This document shows, piece after piece, positions 32,378 to 39,632 of a stretch of DNA of 40,859 bases (position 1 is its first letter; each line of letters starts with the position of its first letter). The position numbers and the translations under genes were made by a program. Source of the DNA: a virus; the IMG/VR virus record IMGVR_UViG_3300046673_000248, positions 1 to 40,859 of that record; one strand, written 5' to 3'. The notes under the pieces are model-generated. The model was not told the DNA's origin, did not search any database, and saw only the letters and a program-made list of their open reading frames with translations.

Positions 32378-33343
32378 ATGAACGACAGCACACAATCCGC
32401 CAGAGCACAGAAACTCGCCTCCAACTTCATGGTTCGCACCGGGATGTCGCCCGTGGATTTCGCGCGAAGAATTGGCTATAACTTCAATACACTTCAGCAA
32501 TTTCTTAACGGGCATTATTCCGCCATCACCAACAGCTCGCGGATCTCCGGCGCGATTCTCAACTTCATTGAAAACGCGCCGCTGGACCTGGAAGACGCCT
32601 TCAACAAAAACATCTACGAGACCGGCGCGGTCAAGGTTATGCGCGGCGTCTTCGCGCAGCTCCTGACAGCCTCGCAGATTTTTATGGTGTACGCGCATCC
32701 CGGCAGCGGCAAAACAGATGTGGCCCGTTACCTGATTGCTCTGCACAACGCGCAGCGCGCTCCGGAAGCCGGCGCGTACATCTTCCGCGTTTATTGCCGC
32801 AAGAAGATTAGCCCGCGCGACCTGCTCAAGCGCATCTGCACCAAGTGTGGCACGCCGGCCGATACAGCCATCGACCGCGCCATTCACAACATCTGCTGGG
32901 ACTTCAAAGGCAAGCGCGTCGTTCTCTACTTCGATGAGGCGCAAAATCTGAGCATCGATTGCCTGGACACCGTCCGCGAACTCTTTGACGAGGAGCCTCA
33001 CTTCTCGTTGATCTTTTCCGGCGCGGAGGATCTGGATCAAAATTTCAGCAAGTTTACCGGCAACCTGGAGCGCTGGGAGCGGCGCATCACCGATCGCGTG
33101 ACGCTTCCCCCGGTAACCACCGAGGAAGCCACCGGCATTCTCCGCAGCGAATTGCCGGAATTCACCCTCGACCAGGCCTTCATCAAGCAGCAGCTTGAGC
33201 TGGCCACCATCAGCGTGCGCGTGGACAAGAAAACGCAGCGCTACATCTCTATCGGCCGTCTTATGGCTACGATCAGCGAGATCCGCAAAAGCATGGCTCC
33301 TCTTGAGGCCGCGGACTCGCGGGAAGTTGAGAAAGTCGCATGA
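32378..33343 (+). CDS. B: AAA+ ATPase target-capture protein (MuB-like)
   Basis: 321 residues. The N-terminal HTH (MSPVDFARRIGYNFNTLQQF, about 23-42) is like that of MuB. The ATPase core has Walker A HPGSGKT (107-113) and Walker B VVLYFDEAQ (181-189), followed by a sensor-type LIFSGAEDLD and a RRITDRVTLPP segment. The C-terminal lid is helical. MuB binds target DNA non-specifically, activates transposase and gives target immunity near phage ends. It follows the transposase gene by two bases, and the next gene overlaps it by ATGA. Confidence 0.93.
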   Translation: MNDSTQSARAQKLASNFMVRTGMSPVDFARRIGYNFNTLQQFLNGHYSAITNSSRISGAILNFIENAPLDLEDAFNKNIYETGAVKVMRGVFAQLLTASQIFMVYAHPGSGKTDVARYLIALHNAQRAPEAGAYIFRVYCRKKISPRDLLKRICTKCGTPADTAIDRAIHNICWDFKGKRVVLYFDEAQNLSIDCLDTVRELFDEEPHFSLIFSGAEDLDQNFSKFTGNLERWERRITDRVTLPPVTTEEATGILRSELPEFTLDQAFIKQQLELATISVRVDKKTQRYISIGRLMATISEIRKSMAPLEAADSREVEKVA

Positions 33344-33858
33344 CAATCACTCAAGCAACACGCCTGATGGGCGACGCCTGCGCCGTTGTGGCTGGCGATC
33401 TCCCCGCCGGCGCATCGGCGCCGCGCTCGCTGGAGCATCTGATTGACGAAGTGCTCGAAGACACATTCATGCCCTTCCGCGTGCAAATGAAGGTGCAGGA
33501 CCGCGTGATCCGCTACAAGCGCGGCTACTTTTCGCCGGTGGATGCGCGCGGCTGGCTTCAGATGGGAAAGTACAACGGCTCCGAGGTTTTTATCGCCTAC
33601 GATCCGCGCGACCTCGGCAGCATTCTTGCGCTGGATGCCCAGGGCAATTACCTCGCGTGGCTGGTCTATCATCCATGGCCGCGCTCGGCCCAGAGCTGGC
33701 TCACGCGCCTCCGCGTGTACCTGGATAACTGGCAGCCTACCCAGCGCATGACTAACATCTGCGATTTTTGGATGAAGATTTTTCTCTCCGGCGTGGTCTG
33801 CTACTTCGCCATCGAAATCCTCTGGCCGTTCTTCCGCTATGTGACGGGAGGCCGCTGA
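33340..33858 (+). CDS. Membrane-anchored protein with MuA-type beta-barrel
   Basis: 172 residues. Residues 57-108 (VIRYKRGYFSPVDARGW, then YNGSEVFIAYDPRDLG and LDAQGNYLAWL) align clearly with the transposase beta-barrel at 467-526, which has GSEIMLAYEPG and LDGNFLCAL at matching places. The N-terminal 50 residues are helical. The C-terminus has a membrane segment (FWMKIFLSGVVCYFAIEI, about 143-160) and a short basic end. No catalytic residues are present. It is coupled by ATGA overlap to the MuB-like gene and so is made with the transposition machinery. Inferred: a membrane tether or modulator of transposase. Confidence 0.75.
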   Translation: MTITQATRLMGDACAVVAGDLPAGASAPRSLEHLIDEVLEDTFMPFRVQMKVQDRVIRYKRGYFSPVDARGWLQMGKYNGSEVFIAYDPRDLGSILALDAQGNYLAWLVYHPWPRSAQSWLTRLRVYLDNWQPTQRMTNICDFWMKIFLSGVVCYFAIEILWPFFRYVTGGR

Positions 33859-34070
33859 TGGCCTTTCCTAAGACACAAGCCGAGATGGTTGAAAGCGGCT
33901 ATGGCTTTGACCGCATCGAAACCTGCCGCGGCTGCCACCAAAACATGGAGATGTGGGAGACGCCGGCCGGCAAGCGTATTCCGATGGACCCGATGCCTGA
34001 AGACGAATCACCCGCCATCAGCCACTTTGCCACCTGCCCGCAAGCCAGCCGCTTTCGCCGGAGGAAGTGA
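33858..34070 (+). CDS. Small zinc-site protein
   Basis: 70 residues; ATG overlaps the stop of the previous gene. C23, C26, H56 and C60 (ETCRGCHQ and SHFATCPQ) form a probable CCHC zinc site. The middle WETPAGKRIPMDPMPED is a loop or beta hairpin, and the C-terminus RFRRRK is basic. The pattern 'C..C...W.T..Gk..PmdP....HF.tCp' is seen in small phage and actinobacterial proteins of unknown role. Likely nucleic-acid binding. Confidence 0.7.
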   Translation: MAFPKTQAEMVESGYGFDRIETCRGCHQNMEMWETPAGKRIPMDPMPEDESPAISHFATCPQASRFRRRK

Positions 34071-34387
34071 TGAGCGCAACTGCCAACGACAATCTCATCT
34101 ACATCGATCAGCGCGGCGAGTTGGCGTGTGTCAGCCCCAAGGCCATCGCTGAGATCTCTGAGCAGTTCAACGACGTGCTTGTCGCGCTCTCCATCGATCT
34201 GCAGGTTGCGCTCGATTGCCTCCATATCTGGGGCGGCATCCCGATCCCCGTTGCAAAAGCCATCCTGCGCAACATCGAACCGGCCCACGCGGCCATCGAC
34301 ATGGCGATCCGCTCCTCGCCGGCGAAACCACTATCCATTGTCCACTATCCACTGTCCACTGTGAGCGACTCAAAAGGAGCGAACTGA
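34070..34387 (+). CDS. Hypothetical early protein with repeat-encoded C-terminus
   Basis: 105 residues from ATG 34070 (GGAGG five bases upstream). It begins MSATANDNLIYIDQRGELAC and has a helical region (AIAEISEQFNDVLVALSIDL) and AKAILRNIEPAHAAIDMAI. The last residues (PLSIVHYPLSTVSDSK) are coded by a period-7 repeat (CCACTAT/CCACTGT) at 34328-34361, so they probably extend the ancestral end. Function unknown. Confidence 0.55.
   Translation: MSATANDNLIYIDQRGELACVSPKAIAEISEQFNDVLVALSIDLQVALDCLHIWGGIPIPVAKAILRNIEPAHAAIDMAIRSSPAKPLSIVHYPLSTVSDSKGAN
34328..34361. repeat. Period-7 CCACTAT repeat inside a gene end
   Basis: Five units (CCACTAT, CCATTGT, CCACTAT, CCACTGT, CCACTGT) encode the C-terminus of the preceding hypothetical protein. 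It is the only repeat of this class found in the early block. Confidence 0.8.
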
Positions 34388-34650
34388 TGCAGGCACCCCC
34401 CTTTTTGTGCTCCATCTGCGCCGCGCCCAAACTGGCCACCAATCATTGGCAGGTGGCCATCACGCGGCCCGGCTTTGAGGGCATCATCTTTCAACCCGAG
34501 GAGACCATAGATTCTCCCAAACACCCCGATTTTGTTTACGAGGAACTCTGCGGACAGAACTGCTGCATCAAGCGCCTCAGCCGTTATCTCGACGACCTCA
34601 AAGCCGCATTCACCCCGGAAACGGAGACACCCGATGACCACGCCGAATAA
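34387..34650 (+). CDS. Small Cys-rich early protein
   Basis: 87 residues. C8 and C11 (FLCSICAAP) and C55, C59, C60 (ELCGQNCCIK) give a probable zinc ribbon around a beta region (HWQVAITRPGFEGIIF). The helical C-terminal tail overlaps the next gene. ATG 34387 overlaps the upstream TGA. Function unknown; nucleic-acid or protein binding is possible. Confidence 0.6.
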   Translation: MQAPPFLCSICAAPKLATNHWQVAITRPGFEGIIFQPEETIDSPKHPDFVYEELCGQNCCIKRLSRYLDDLKAAFTPETETPDDHAE

Positions 34651-35191
34651 ACCCGCTCTGACGCCCGCTGAGATTGACGATCTCTGTCTGGCCTACGACA
34701 CCGCCGCCGCCGCCGTTCAGGCCGCGCAAGAGAAGCTCGCTGGTATCAAAGCGCCTCTGATGCTGGCCGTGCAGGAGCAAGGCTACATCCCCGCGCACGC
34801 CGACAAAATGAAGCGGCTGGAAGGCACAATCTACGTCGCCAACGTGATTCATTCTTCCACCGTGAGCACCAACGCCACGGCCTGCACGGCGCTGGAACTG
34901 GAGCTGAGCGCGCGCAAGATGCCCAAGCTCTTTCCGCAGCTCTTTGAGCGCGAGGTTAAGTACACGCTCGTCAAGGGCGCGCCGGATCTGCTGAAGCTGG
35001 AAATCGGAGGCCTCGGTCCGGACAGGATTTCCCGCATTTACTCGCTCTTCAGCTCATGCTTCACCGTCAACGCCAAGACGCCTTCGCTCAGCGTGGATCT
35101 GGCCCAGGTTCTCCGCGAGAAGGAAGCCGAAGCCGCCGCCAAAGCCGAGCGCAAAGCGGCCAAGGCGGCAAAGAAAGCGAGCGCCAAGTGA
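34634..35191 (+). CDS. Hypothetical early protein with basic coiled tail
   Basis: 185 residues from ATG 34634. Helical N-terminus (DDLCLAYDTAAAAVQAAQEK), central folded part (ALELELSARKMPKLFPQLFE then REVKYTLVKGAP), and a basic tail (EAEAAAKAERKAAKAAKKAS). In Mu the region after B holds kil, gam and other host-modifying genes. The helix-rich start recalls DNA-end binding Gam-like proteins, but no Gam signature was seen, so this is not claimed. Confidence 0.55.
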   Translation: MTTPNKPALTPAEIDDLCLAYDTAAAAVQAAQEKLAGIKAPLMLAVQEQGYIPAHADKMKRLEGTIYVANVIHSSTVSTNATACTALELELSARKMPKLFPQLFEREVKYTLVKGAPDLLKLEIGGLGPDRISRIYSLFSSCFTVNAKTPSLSVDLAQVLREKEAEAAAKAERKAAKAAKKASAK

Positions 35192-35367
35192 GCAGCGCCA
35201 CCTTCCAGCCCCGCGCTCAGATCAACCCATTGCCGCGTGCGACATGCCCTGTCTGCGGATCTCAGTTGGAGCCGTGGGGGAGCTGCCCGAATGTCCCGCC
35301 GGCGCGCATGAGCTTTGCCTGCACCTCGCGCCGCCCGGCCTACTGCGAAAAGAAAGAAGGAGCCTGA
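35188..35367 (+). CDS. Zinc-ribbon early protein
   Basis: 59 residues. GTG start overlaps the previous TGA. C20 and C23 (RATCPVCG), C33, C45 and C53 leave one or two zinc sites. No enzyme motif. ATG of the next gene overlaps its stop. Confidence 0.6.
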   Translation: MSSATFQPRAQINPLPRATCPVCGSQLEPWGSCPNVPPARMSFACTSRRPAYCEKKEGA

Positions 35368-35597
35368 TGCTCTTCTGCCGGACCAAAGCCTGTTTTGCCC
35401 AAGACTGTGCGGCGCGCATTCCGGCGCGGATCTTGATGTGCGCTCCCCACTGGGCAATGGTTCCCCGCGCGCTCCAGATCAAAGTGAATGACACGCTGGC
35501 CGTCTGGCAAAGTGGCGGCTCTCCCAAGCCTTATCTCGAAGCCATCAAGCGCGCCCGCTACGCAGTGGCCGCGGCGCAGAAACGAGGCAGCAAGTGA
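35367..35597 (+). CDS. Small 'HW' zinc protein, first of two paralogues
   Basis: 76 residues. C4, C9, C14, C25 and H28 with LMCAPHWAMVPRALQIKV. The same core (MC..HW..LP..LQ..V) is found in the protein encoded at 38193-38459, so the two are paralogues. The C-terminal half is a helix with PYLEAIKRARYAVA. The family is common in early regions of temperate phages. Role unknown. Confidence 0.65.
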   Translation: MLFCRTKACFAQDCAARIPARILMCAPHWAMVPRALQIKVNDTLAVWQSGGSPKPYLEAIKRARYAVAAAQKRGSK

Positions 35598-35791
35598 TCG
35601 TAACTCGCCTTCAACTTTATTGTGATGGTGACCATGGCATCGATATTTACTTCCCGGAAGACGGGGCGGTGGACGGCGCCATTCTCACCCCGCATGAACT
35701 TCGCAAGGAAGCCAAGAAAGCGGGCTGGAGTCGCACGCGCGGAACTATGCCGCAAGATCTCTGCCCGTCCTGCACGGAGAATAACCAATGA
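35594..35791 (+). CDS. Small zinc-site protein (C-H / CxxC)
   Basis: 65 residues, GTG start overlapping the previous TGA. C10 and H14 (LYCDGDHGIDIYFPEDG) with C57 and C60 (DLCPSC) give a CHCC site. RKEAKKAGWSRTRG lies between. This layout recurs in small phage proteins annotated as unknown. It overlaps the HNH gene by ATGA. Confidence 0.62.
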   Translation: MIVTRLQLYCDGDHGIDIYFPEDGAVDGAILTPHELRKEAKKAGWSRTRGTMPQDLCPSCTENNQ

Positions 35792-36507
35792 GCAAGCCCC
35801 GCGATTACGAGCGCTGCGCACAGCACAGGCTGGAGGCAATCTTGACCGTGGAGGATCAGCCTCTCTGCTACGCCTGTATTGTGTGCCTGCTCTACGCGGA
35901 TACGGATACAAAGCAACTTGCCGAATGGCTTGGCCGCCCACACAAAGCTGTCATGCTCCGCGCGCACCTCTTCGGAGTTCACAAAAGCGAAGCCTATCTT
36001 GCGACTCATTCGCGGGGGTTTTTCAAGGCTGGGCATATCCCGTTCAACAAAGGCCTCAGAATGCCCGGCTATTGCGTTGGACGCATGGCTGAAACGCAAT
36101 TCAAAAAAGGCCAGCGCAGCGGCTTTGCCGGGAAGAATTGGAAGCCCCTGGGGACAATCGTTGCCGATCCCCAAGGCTTTCTCAGAATCAAGATCCGCGA
36201 ACGCATCAACGGTAAACCTGTCGGACGGGATAAAAGCATCTGGCCGCTGGTGCATTGGCGTGAATGGGAAAAGCATTATGGCCCGATTCCCCCTGGGCAC
36301 AAAGTTGTTTTCAAAGATGGGAATCGCGCTCATTGCGCGATCGACAATCTGGAACTTGTTACAGACGCCGAGATGATGCGGCGCAATTCCATCAATAAAC
36401 TGCCGGATGAACTGACTGAGGTTATCCGGCTCAACGCTTCACTGAAACGTCGATTGAGGAAGATCCATGAAGAACAAAATGTCCGATTTAAGAAACCATC
36501 TCTTTGA
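35788..36507 (+). CDS. HNH endonuclease with N-terminal zinc site
   Basis: 239 residues. C10, H13, C27 and C30 suggest a zinc ribbon. HTH-like LAEWLGRPHKAVMLRAHLFG (about 44-63) and FKKG modules (FFKAGHIPFNKG, TQFKKGQRSGFAGKNWKP) are typical of phage homing endonucleases. The HNH core is VHWREWEKHYGPIPPGHKVV, then GNRAHCAIDNLELV, with H156 and N187. It is likely a free-standing DNA nuclease, possibly homing or aiding DNA processing. It sits among conserved early genes, like a late insertion. Confidence 0.85.
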   Translation: MSKPRDYERCAQHRLEAILTVEDQPLCYACIVCLLYADTDTKQLAEWLGRPHKAVMLRAHLFGVHKSEAYLATHSRGFFKAGHIPFNKGLRMPGYCVGRMAETQFKKGQRSGFAGKNWKPLGTIVADPQGFLRIKIRERINGKPVGRDKSIWPLVHWREWEKHYGPIPPGHKVVFKDGNRAHCAIDNLELVTDAEMMRRNSINKLPDELTEVIRLNASLKRRLRKIHEEQNVRFKKPSL

Positions 36508-36709
36508 AACGCTTGAAGCGCTCAAGGATGAAGAAAAGCTGATGGATATTGATCGCGCCCTGGCCATCAGCACGGTGGCACAAAAGCTGATCGAAACAGC
36601 CAAAGTTGAAGTGGCTTTTCTCAAAGTGACCGGCGCGGATGGTTCACCTGAGTTCTTTGATGCTCCACCAAGTTTGCCGCGTCTTTCCAGCGGATCGCCC
36701 AGGAGGTAG
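36467..36709 (+). CDS. Hypothetical protein downstream of HNH
   Basis: 80 residues, overlapping the HNH gene by 41 bases with a good site (GAGGAAGATCC) before ATG 36467. DLRNHLFETLEALKDEEK and MDIDRALAISTVAQKLIETA with AKVEVAFLKV form a conserved pattern of a small helical family often found near phage HNH genes. Function unknown. Confidence 0.65.
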   Translation: MKNKMSDLRNHLFETLEALKDEEKLMDIDRALAISTVAQKLIETAKVEVAFLKVTGADGSPEFFDAPPSLPRLSSGSPRR

Positions 36710-36711
36710 CC

Positions 36712-37371
36712 ATGCCTTATGTTCAAACACAAGCGGCCCCACGCGGTAAAAACTGCACGCGCTGTATGTGCTGCCCGGCCGAGATTGATGTTGACGGCGA
36801 GCTGCTCTGCGGCCCCTGCGATGATGGCACGCACGCGCCGCTCCCTGAGATCACCAAGCAGTCACCGGCACTCGAACCTTCAGGCAGCGAGATTGTTGCT
36901 ATCCAATCTCAAACCTATGATGCTCTTCACGCCATGGCCACAGCGCTGGAAGCTACCGAAGTGCATCTCTGCCCGCAACCCCCTCAACCCGGAAAGGAGA
37001 AGTCCATGCCGAACACCAAACCTGAAATTGAAGATGCAATTCGCAACGCGGATCCTTCGGAAAGTACTCGTGATTTAGCCGAGCGCCTCAATATCTCTAC
37101 CGCTTCGGTTTACTCTTACCAAGCCAAAATCCGCCACAACAAAGCCGCCGGGAAGTCTGGCGTGGTTAAACCCAAAGCCACACCAGCCACCAAAGCCGAG
37201 CGCCCCGGCAACGCCACCACGCGCGCCGTTAACCTTGTGGACTCCTTCCCCGTCACCCTCAACCTCAGCGCTGCCGCCCTGGACGCCTGGTGGGCCGCGC
37301 GCAGCTCCGCAGAGAAGGCGCGGATCTTCGGCTCCAACTTCATCCTCACCTTGGAAGGCTTTGTCTCGTGA
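36712..37371 (+). CDS. Zinc- and HTH-domain early protein
   Basis: 219 residues, AGGAGGTAGCC before ATG 36712. A Cys-rich N-terminus (NCTRCMCCPAE, then LLCGPC) makes a probable zinc site. A HTH (STRDLAERLNISTASVYSYQ, about 117-136) follows a flexible linker. The C-terminal part (DAWWAARSSAEKARIFGSNF) is helical. The domain order zinc site, HTH, helical domain suggests a DNA-binding regulator. Confidence 0.6.
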   Translation: MPYVQTQAAPRGKNCTRCMCCPAEIDVDGELLCGPCDDGTHAPLPEITKQSPALEPSGSEIVAIQSQTYDALHAMATALEATEVHLCPQPPQPGKEKSMPNTKPEIEDAIRNADPSESTRDLAERLNISTASVYSYQAKIRHNKAAGKSGVVKPKATPATKAERPGNATTRAVNLVDSFPVTLNLSAAALDAWWAARSSAEKARIFGSNFILTLEGFVS

Positions 37372-37616
37372 ATATGGCCGCCGCCAACCCGGTTCGCTGG
37401 ACTATCTCCGAGCGGAATCTTCTCTGCTCGGAGTGCCGGGAGATCATTCCCGCCGGCGATCTTTTCGCCACCTGGGTTGACCGCTCCGTTGACGGCTATC
37501 ACACCTGTTTTTCGTTGCGCGTTGTCTACCTTCTCACCCCGCGCCACTATTGCGCCGAATGCGCTCAACTGCTGGAAGATTCGCTCACCACATCCGAATC
37601 TCTGGAGACAGTATGA
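37368..37616 (+). CDS. Zinc-ribbon early protein
   Basis: 82 residues from GTG 37368 (or 80 from ATG 37374). C20 and C23 (LLCSECREIIPAGDLF) and C62 and C65 (HYCAECAQLL) form a treble-clef-type or ribbon site. The stop overlaps the next ATG. Likely nucleic-acid or protein binding. Confidence 0.62.
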   Translation: MNMAAANPVRWTISERNLLCSECREIIPAGDLFATWVDRSVDGYHTCFSLRVVYLLTPRHYCAECAQLLEDSLTTSESLETV

Positions 37617-38092
37617 CTGACTCGCTTTTTCCCGATCTCGCGCCCTCGGCTGAGGAGATGGTGAAGGCTATCGATCTCAAGATCGAGAAGCTGCTTTACA
37701 ACGCCGCGCAAGGTAACTCCGGCTCGATTCTCACCAAAGAAGAAAGATACGTCCTTCGCCGCATTCGTTATCGCCGCGGATCGGCCAATGCCATCACCAT
37801 CGACGAAATTCAGGATCAGATCGACGTGTGCATCAAACAACTCACCGCACGCCAGGTCAAGCAGATCGTCCGCACGCTCCGCCTTGACTATCACCTGCCA
37901 ATTGGCAGCTCCAAGAGTGCCACAGGCGGCTACTTCCTGATGATTAGCCATGCTGATCGCGCCATCTATCACGCGCAGGTGTTAGACCAGGTTCGCGCGG
38001 AGCTGGAAGTATTCCGCGCTGTTGATGGCCACGATGCCGCGCTGGAGCTGCTCGGCCAACTCCGCTTGGAAGTGGCGGCGGAAGTCGCTTGA
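37613..38092 (+). CDS. Winged-helix-like early protein
   Basis: 159 residues. Helices with MVKAIDLKIEKLLYNAAQGN, then SANAITIDEIQDQIDVCIKQ, LTARQVKQIVRTLRLDYHLP and GGYFLMI. The pattern 'I.i.ei...i......R.vk.iv..LR..y.lPI....gGYf' is the winged-helix unit found in many phage early proteins. Role unknown; regulatory or replication-related. Confidence 0.6.
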   Translation: MTDSLFPDLAPSAEEMVKAIDLKIEKLLYNAAQGNSGSILTKEERYVLRRIRYRRGSANAITIDEIQDQIDVCIKQLTARQVKQIVRTLRLDYHLPIGSSKSATGGYFLMISHADRAIYHAQVLDQVRAELEVFRAVDGHDAALELLGQLRLEVAAEVA

Positions 38093-38102
38093 AAGGATCG
38101 CC

Positions 38103-38183
38103 ATGAACAGGATTGATTATTTCTTTTTCGGATGCATTTCAATTTTGATCGGTGGAATGCTTATCTTTCTTCTCACGATTTAG
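38103..38183 (+). CDS. 26-residue membrane peptide
   Basis: ATG 38103 is preceded by AAAGGATCGCC, a good ribosome site. The peptide MNRIDYFFFGCISILIGGML and six more residues form one membrane helix. The next gene's ribosome site (GGAG) overlaps its stop. It is too short for ordinary gene callers. A small regulatory membrane peptide is possible. Confidence 0.5.
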   Translation: MNRIDYFFFGCISILIGGMLIFLLTI

Positions 38184-38192
38184 GAGTTGGCT

Positions 38193-38459
38193 ATGTACAT
38201 CCGCTCTCAAAAATCCGTGCAGGCCGCGCCCGGCGCTCCACCGTCGAAAGCCGAAGCTCTCTTTGTCTGCCAAGTCGCTGGATGCTCGGCCGAGCGCCGC
38301 TCTGGACAGTTGATGTGCCTGGCTCACTGGCGCTCGTTGCCGATCAACCTTCAGGAGTCAGTAACTCGCACCTGGAATGCATGGCGTCAAGGGCATTCCG
38401 ATTATCACGCGTACAAAGCGGCCCGCCGTGAAGCCTTACAGCACTTTGAAAGGAAGTAA
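38193..38459 (+). CDS. Small 'HW' zinc protein, second paralogue
   Basis: 88 residues from ATG 38193. C26, C31, C42 and H45 with QLMCLAHWRSLPINLQESVT repeat the core of the 35367-35597 protein, followed by a helical tail (WRQGHSDYHAYKAARREALQ). The two probably arose by duplication. Confidence 0.65.
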   Translation: MYIRSQKSVQAAPGAPPSKAEALFVCQVAGCSAERRSGQLMCLAHWRSLPINLQESVTRTWNAWRQGHSDYHAYKAARREALQHFERK

Positions 38460-38462
38460 GTG

Positions 38463-38723
38463 ATGAGTGAAATCAACTCTCTCGCTCGTGAAATAGCTCT
38501 ATCGGCCTGCATCGAGCGCCTGCGCTCTGAGTCTGGTCGCGTTGAAATCAAAGGTGTCGAGTGGCGTGACATCGATGTCGAGGTCAATGGCGTTCAGCTC
38601 GGCAGTGTGCTCAAAAAGGAACTCCGCTTCCTGAAAATCTACGGCGACCAGATCTCTTTCGGCGTGCTTCTCTGGCATCCGGAAAAGCCCAACCTGGTGC
38701 GGGTTGACGAGGGGCGCATATGA
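38463..38723 (+). CDS. Hypothetical early protein
   Basis: 86 residues from ATG 38463 (GTG 38460 also possible). It is alpha then beta: INSLAREIALSACIERLRSE, then VEWRDIDVEVNGVQLGSVLK, KELRFLKIYGDQISFGVLLW. No motif recognised. ATG of the next gene overlaps its stop. Confidence 0.5.
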   Translation: MSEINSLAREIALSACIERLRSESGRVEIKGVEWRDIDVEVNGVQLGSVLKKELRFLKIYGDQISFGVLLWHPEKPNLVRVDEGRI

Positions 38724-39154
38724 GGCCGCGCAAGAAGGTCCTAATTGTCGGCGAGTGCGAAGATCGCGTCTCTATCCTGGCCTTTGCGCTCGGCTTGACC
38801 ACTTACCACGTCACCACATCCTCCAGCGCCGCCGCCGCGCTAGATCTGATGCGCGAGAGAGCTTTTGAATTGCTCCTCGTAGATCTCCCCCTCGCCGGCG
38901 CGGAGCGGCTATGTGACTTTGCCGCCGCGATCGAGGTGAAGACGCCCTCAGTTCTCGTCGGAGCGCGATCTGATTTTGATAACTCTGAAGTCGTCGCCGA
39001 CGCGCGAGTAGTCCCCCAGCGCGACCGCGCCGAACTTCTGGAGCGCATCAAGATCATCACAGCCCGCAAGCGCGGTCCCAAAAAAGGTTCAGAGCGCAAA
39101 CCCTGCGCCTCAGAGTCCACGCCGGAAGTTATCTCTGCGAGGTGCGCATCATGA
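38720..39154 (+). CDS. Degenerate receiver (REC)-like protein with basic tail
   Basis: 144 residues. The fold pattern is that of a response-regulator receiver: KKVLIVGECEDRVSILAFAL, a helix with SSAAAALDLMRERAFELLLV, and D55 in LVDLPLAG at the phospho-acceptor place. The other conserved residues look altered: the acidic pair is E12/E14, the strand-5 Lys is missing (VVPQRDRAELL), and the switch Thr is not obvious. The C-terminus is basic and AT-hook-like (RKRGPKKGSERK). Probably a phosphorylation-independent DNA-binding or decoy protein. Confidence 0.6.
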   Translation: MRPRKKVLIVGECEDRVSILAFALGLTTYHVTTSSSAAAALDLMRERAFELLLVDLPLAGAERLCDFAAAIEVKTPSVLVGARSDFDNSEVVADARVVPQRDRAELLERIKIITARKRGPKKGSERKPCASESTPEVISARCAS

Positions 39155-39417
39155 CGCCTTTTCAGACAAAGTTACAGCGCTGCAAGGTTGTGCTGCTGCT
39201 GCGCGCGGTCATCGGCGCGGGTTGCAACATCCGCGCCGCCGTGCCGGTCACCGGCTGCTCGTATAACACCATCCAGCGCACGCTCAGCCGCGCGGGCTAT
39301 AGCAGTCGGCGCATCAAACAGCTCGCACGCGTACAAGCTAAAGCCCGCGCCCTCGACGAGATAAACGCTTCTGCGGATCGCGCTATGGAAGCGTTGAATT
39401 GGGCACCAGTCAAGTAA
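39151..39417 (+). CDS. HTH protein, possible regulator
   Basis: 88 residues from ATG 39151. LLLRAVIGAGCNIRAAVPVT, GCSYNTIQRTLSRAGYSSRR has the helix-turn-helix form of a small DNA-binding protein (NIRAAVPVTGCSYNTIQRTL). The C-terminal half is helical and charged. Its place near the end of the early operon is where Mu encodes Mor, the middle activator. That comparison rests on position, not sequence. Confidence 0.55.
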   Translation: MTPFQTKLQRCKVVLLLRAVIGAGCNIRAAVPVTGCSYNTIQRTLSRAGYSSRRIKQLARVQAKARALDEINASADRAMEALNWAPVK

Positions 39418-39443
39418 CTCAGCAACCAACGGAGAGAATAGAG

Positions 39444-39632
39444 TTGCAAGAGACTATTTACCAACGCCAGTGTCAGCGGCAAGGTTGCACAAAGTTAATA
39501 AGTCCGACGCGGCCCGCGGCGCGTTTTTGCGGCGACATTTGCCGCCAAGCCGATGGCCGTGAACGGCGCAAACTCAAACCCCCAATGCTTTGCTCGGAAT
39601 GTAAGAAGGCTTTGAAGGAACGGAAATGCTAA
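39444..39632 (+). CDS. Zinc-finger early protein
   Basis: 62 residues from TTG 39444 (GGAGAG seven bases upstream). C10 and C15, C29 and C33 (RFCGDICRQADGRERRK) and C50 and C53 (LCSEC) give two zinc sites. An in-frame TTG at 39399 also exists, but it lies inside the previous gene. Confidence 0.58.
   Translation: MQETIYQRQCQRQGCTKLISPTRPAARFCGDICRQADGRERRKLKPPMLCSECKKALKERKC

Noticed and set aside
34634-35191. Mu Gam host-nuclease inhibitor
   Set aside because: Position and helical N-terminus fit, but no Gam family motif is visible. Left as hypothetical.
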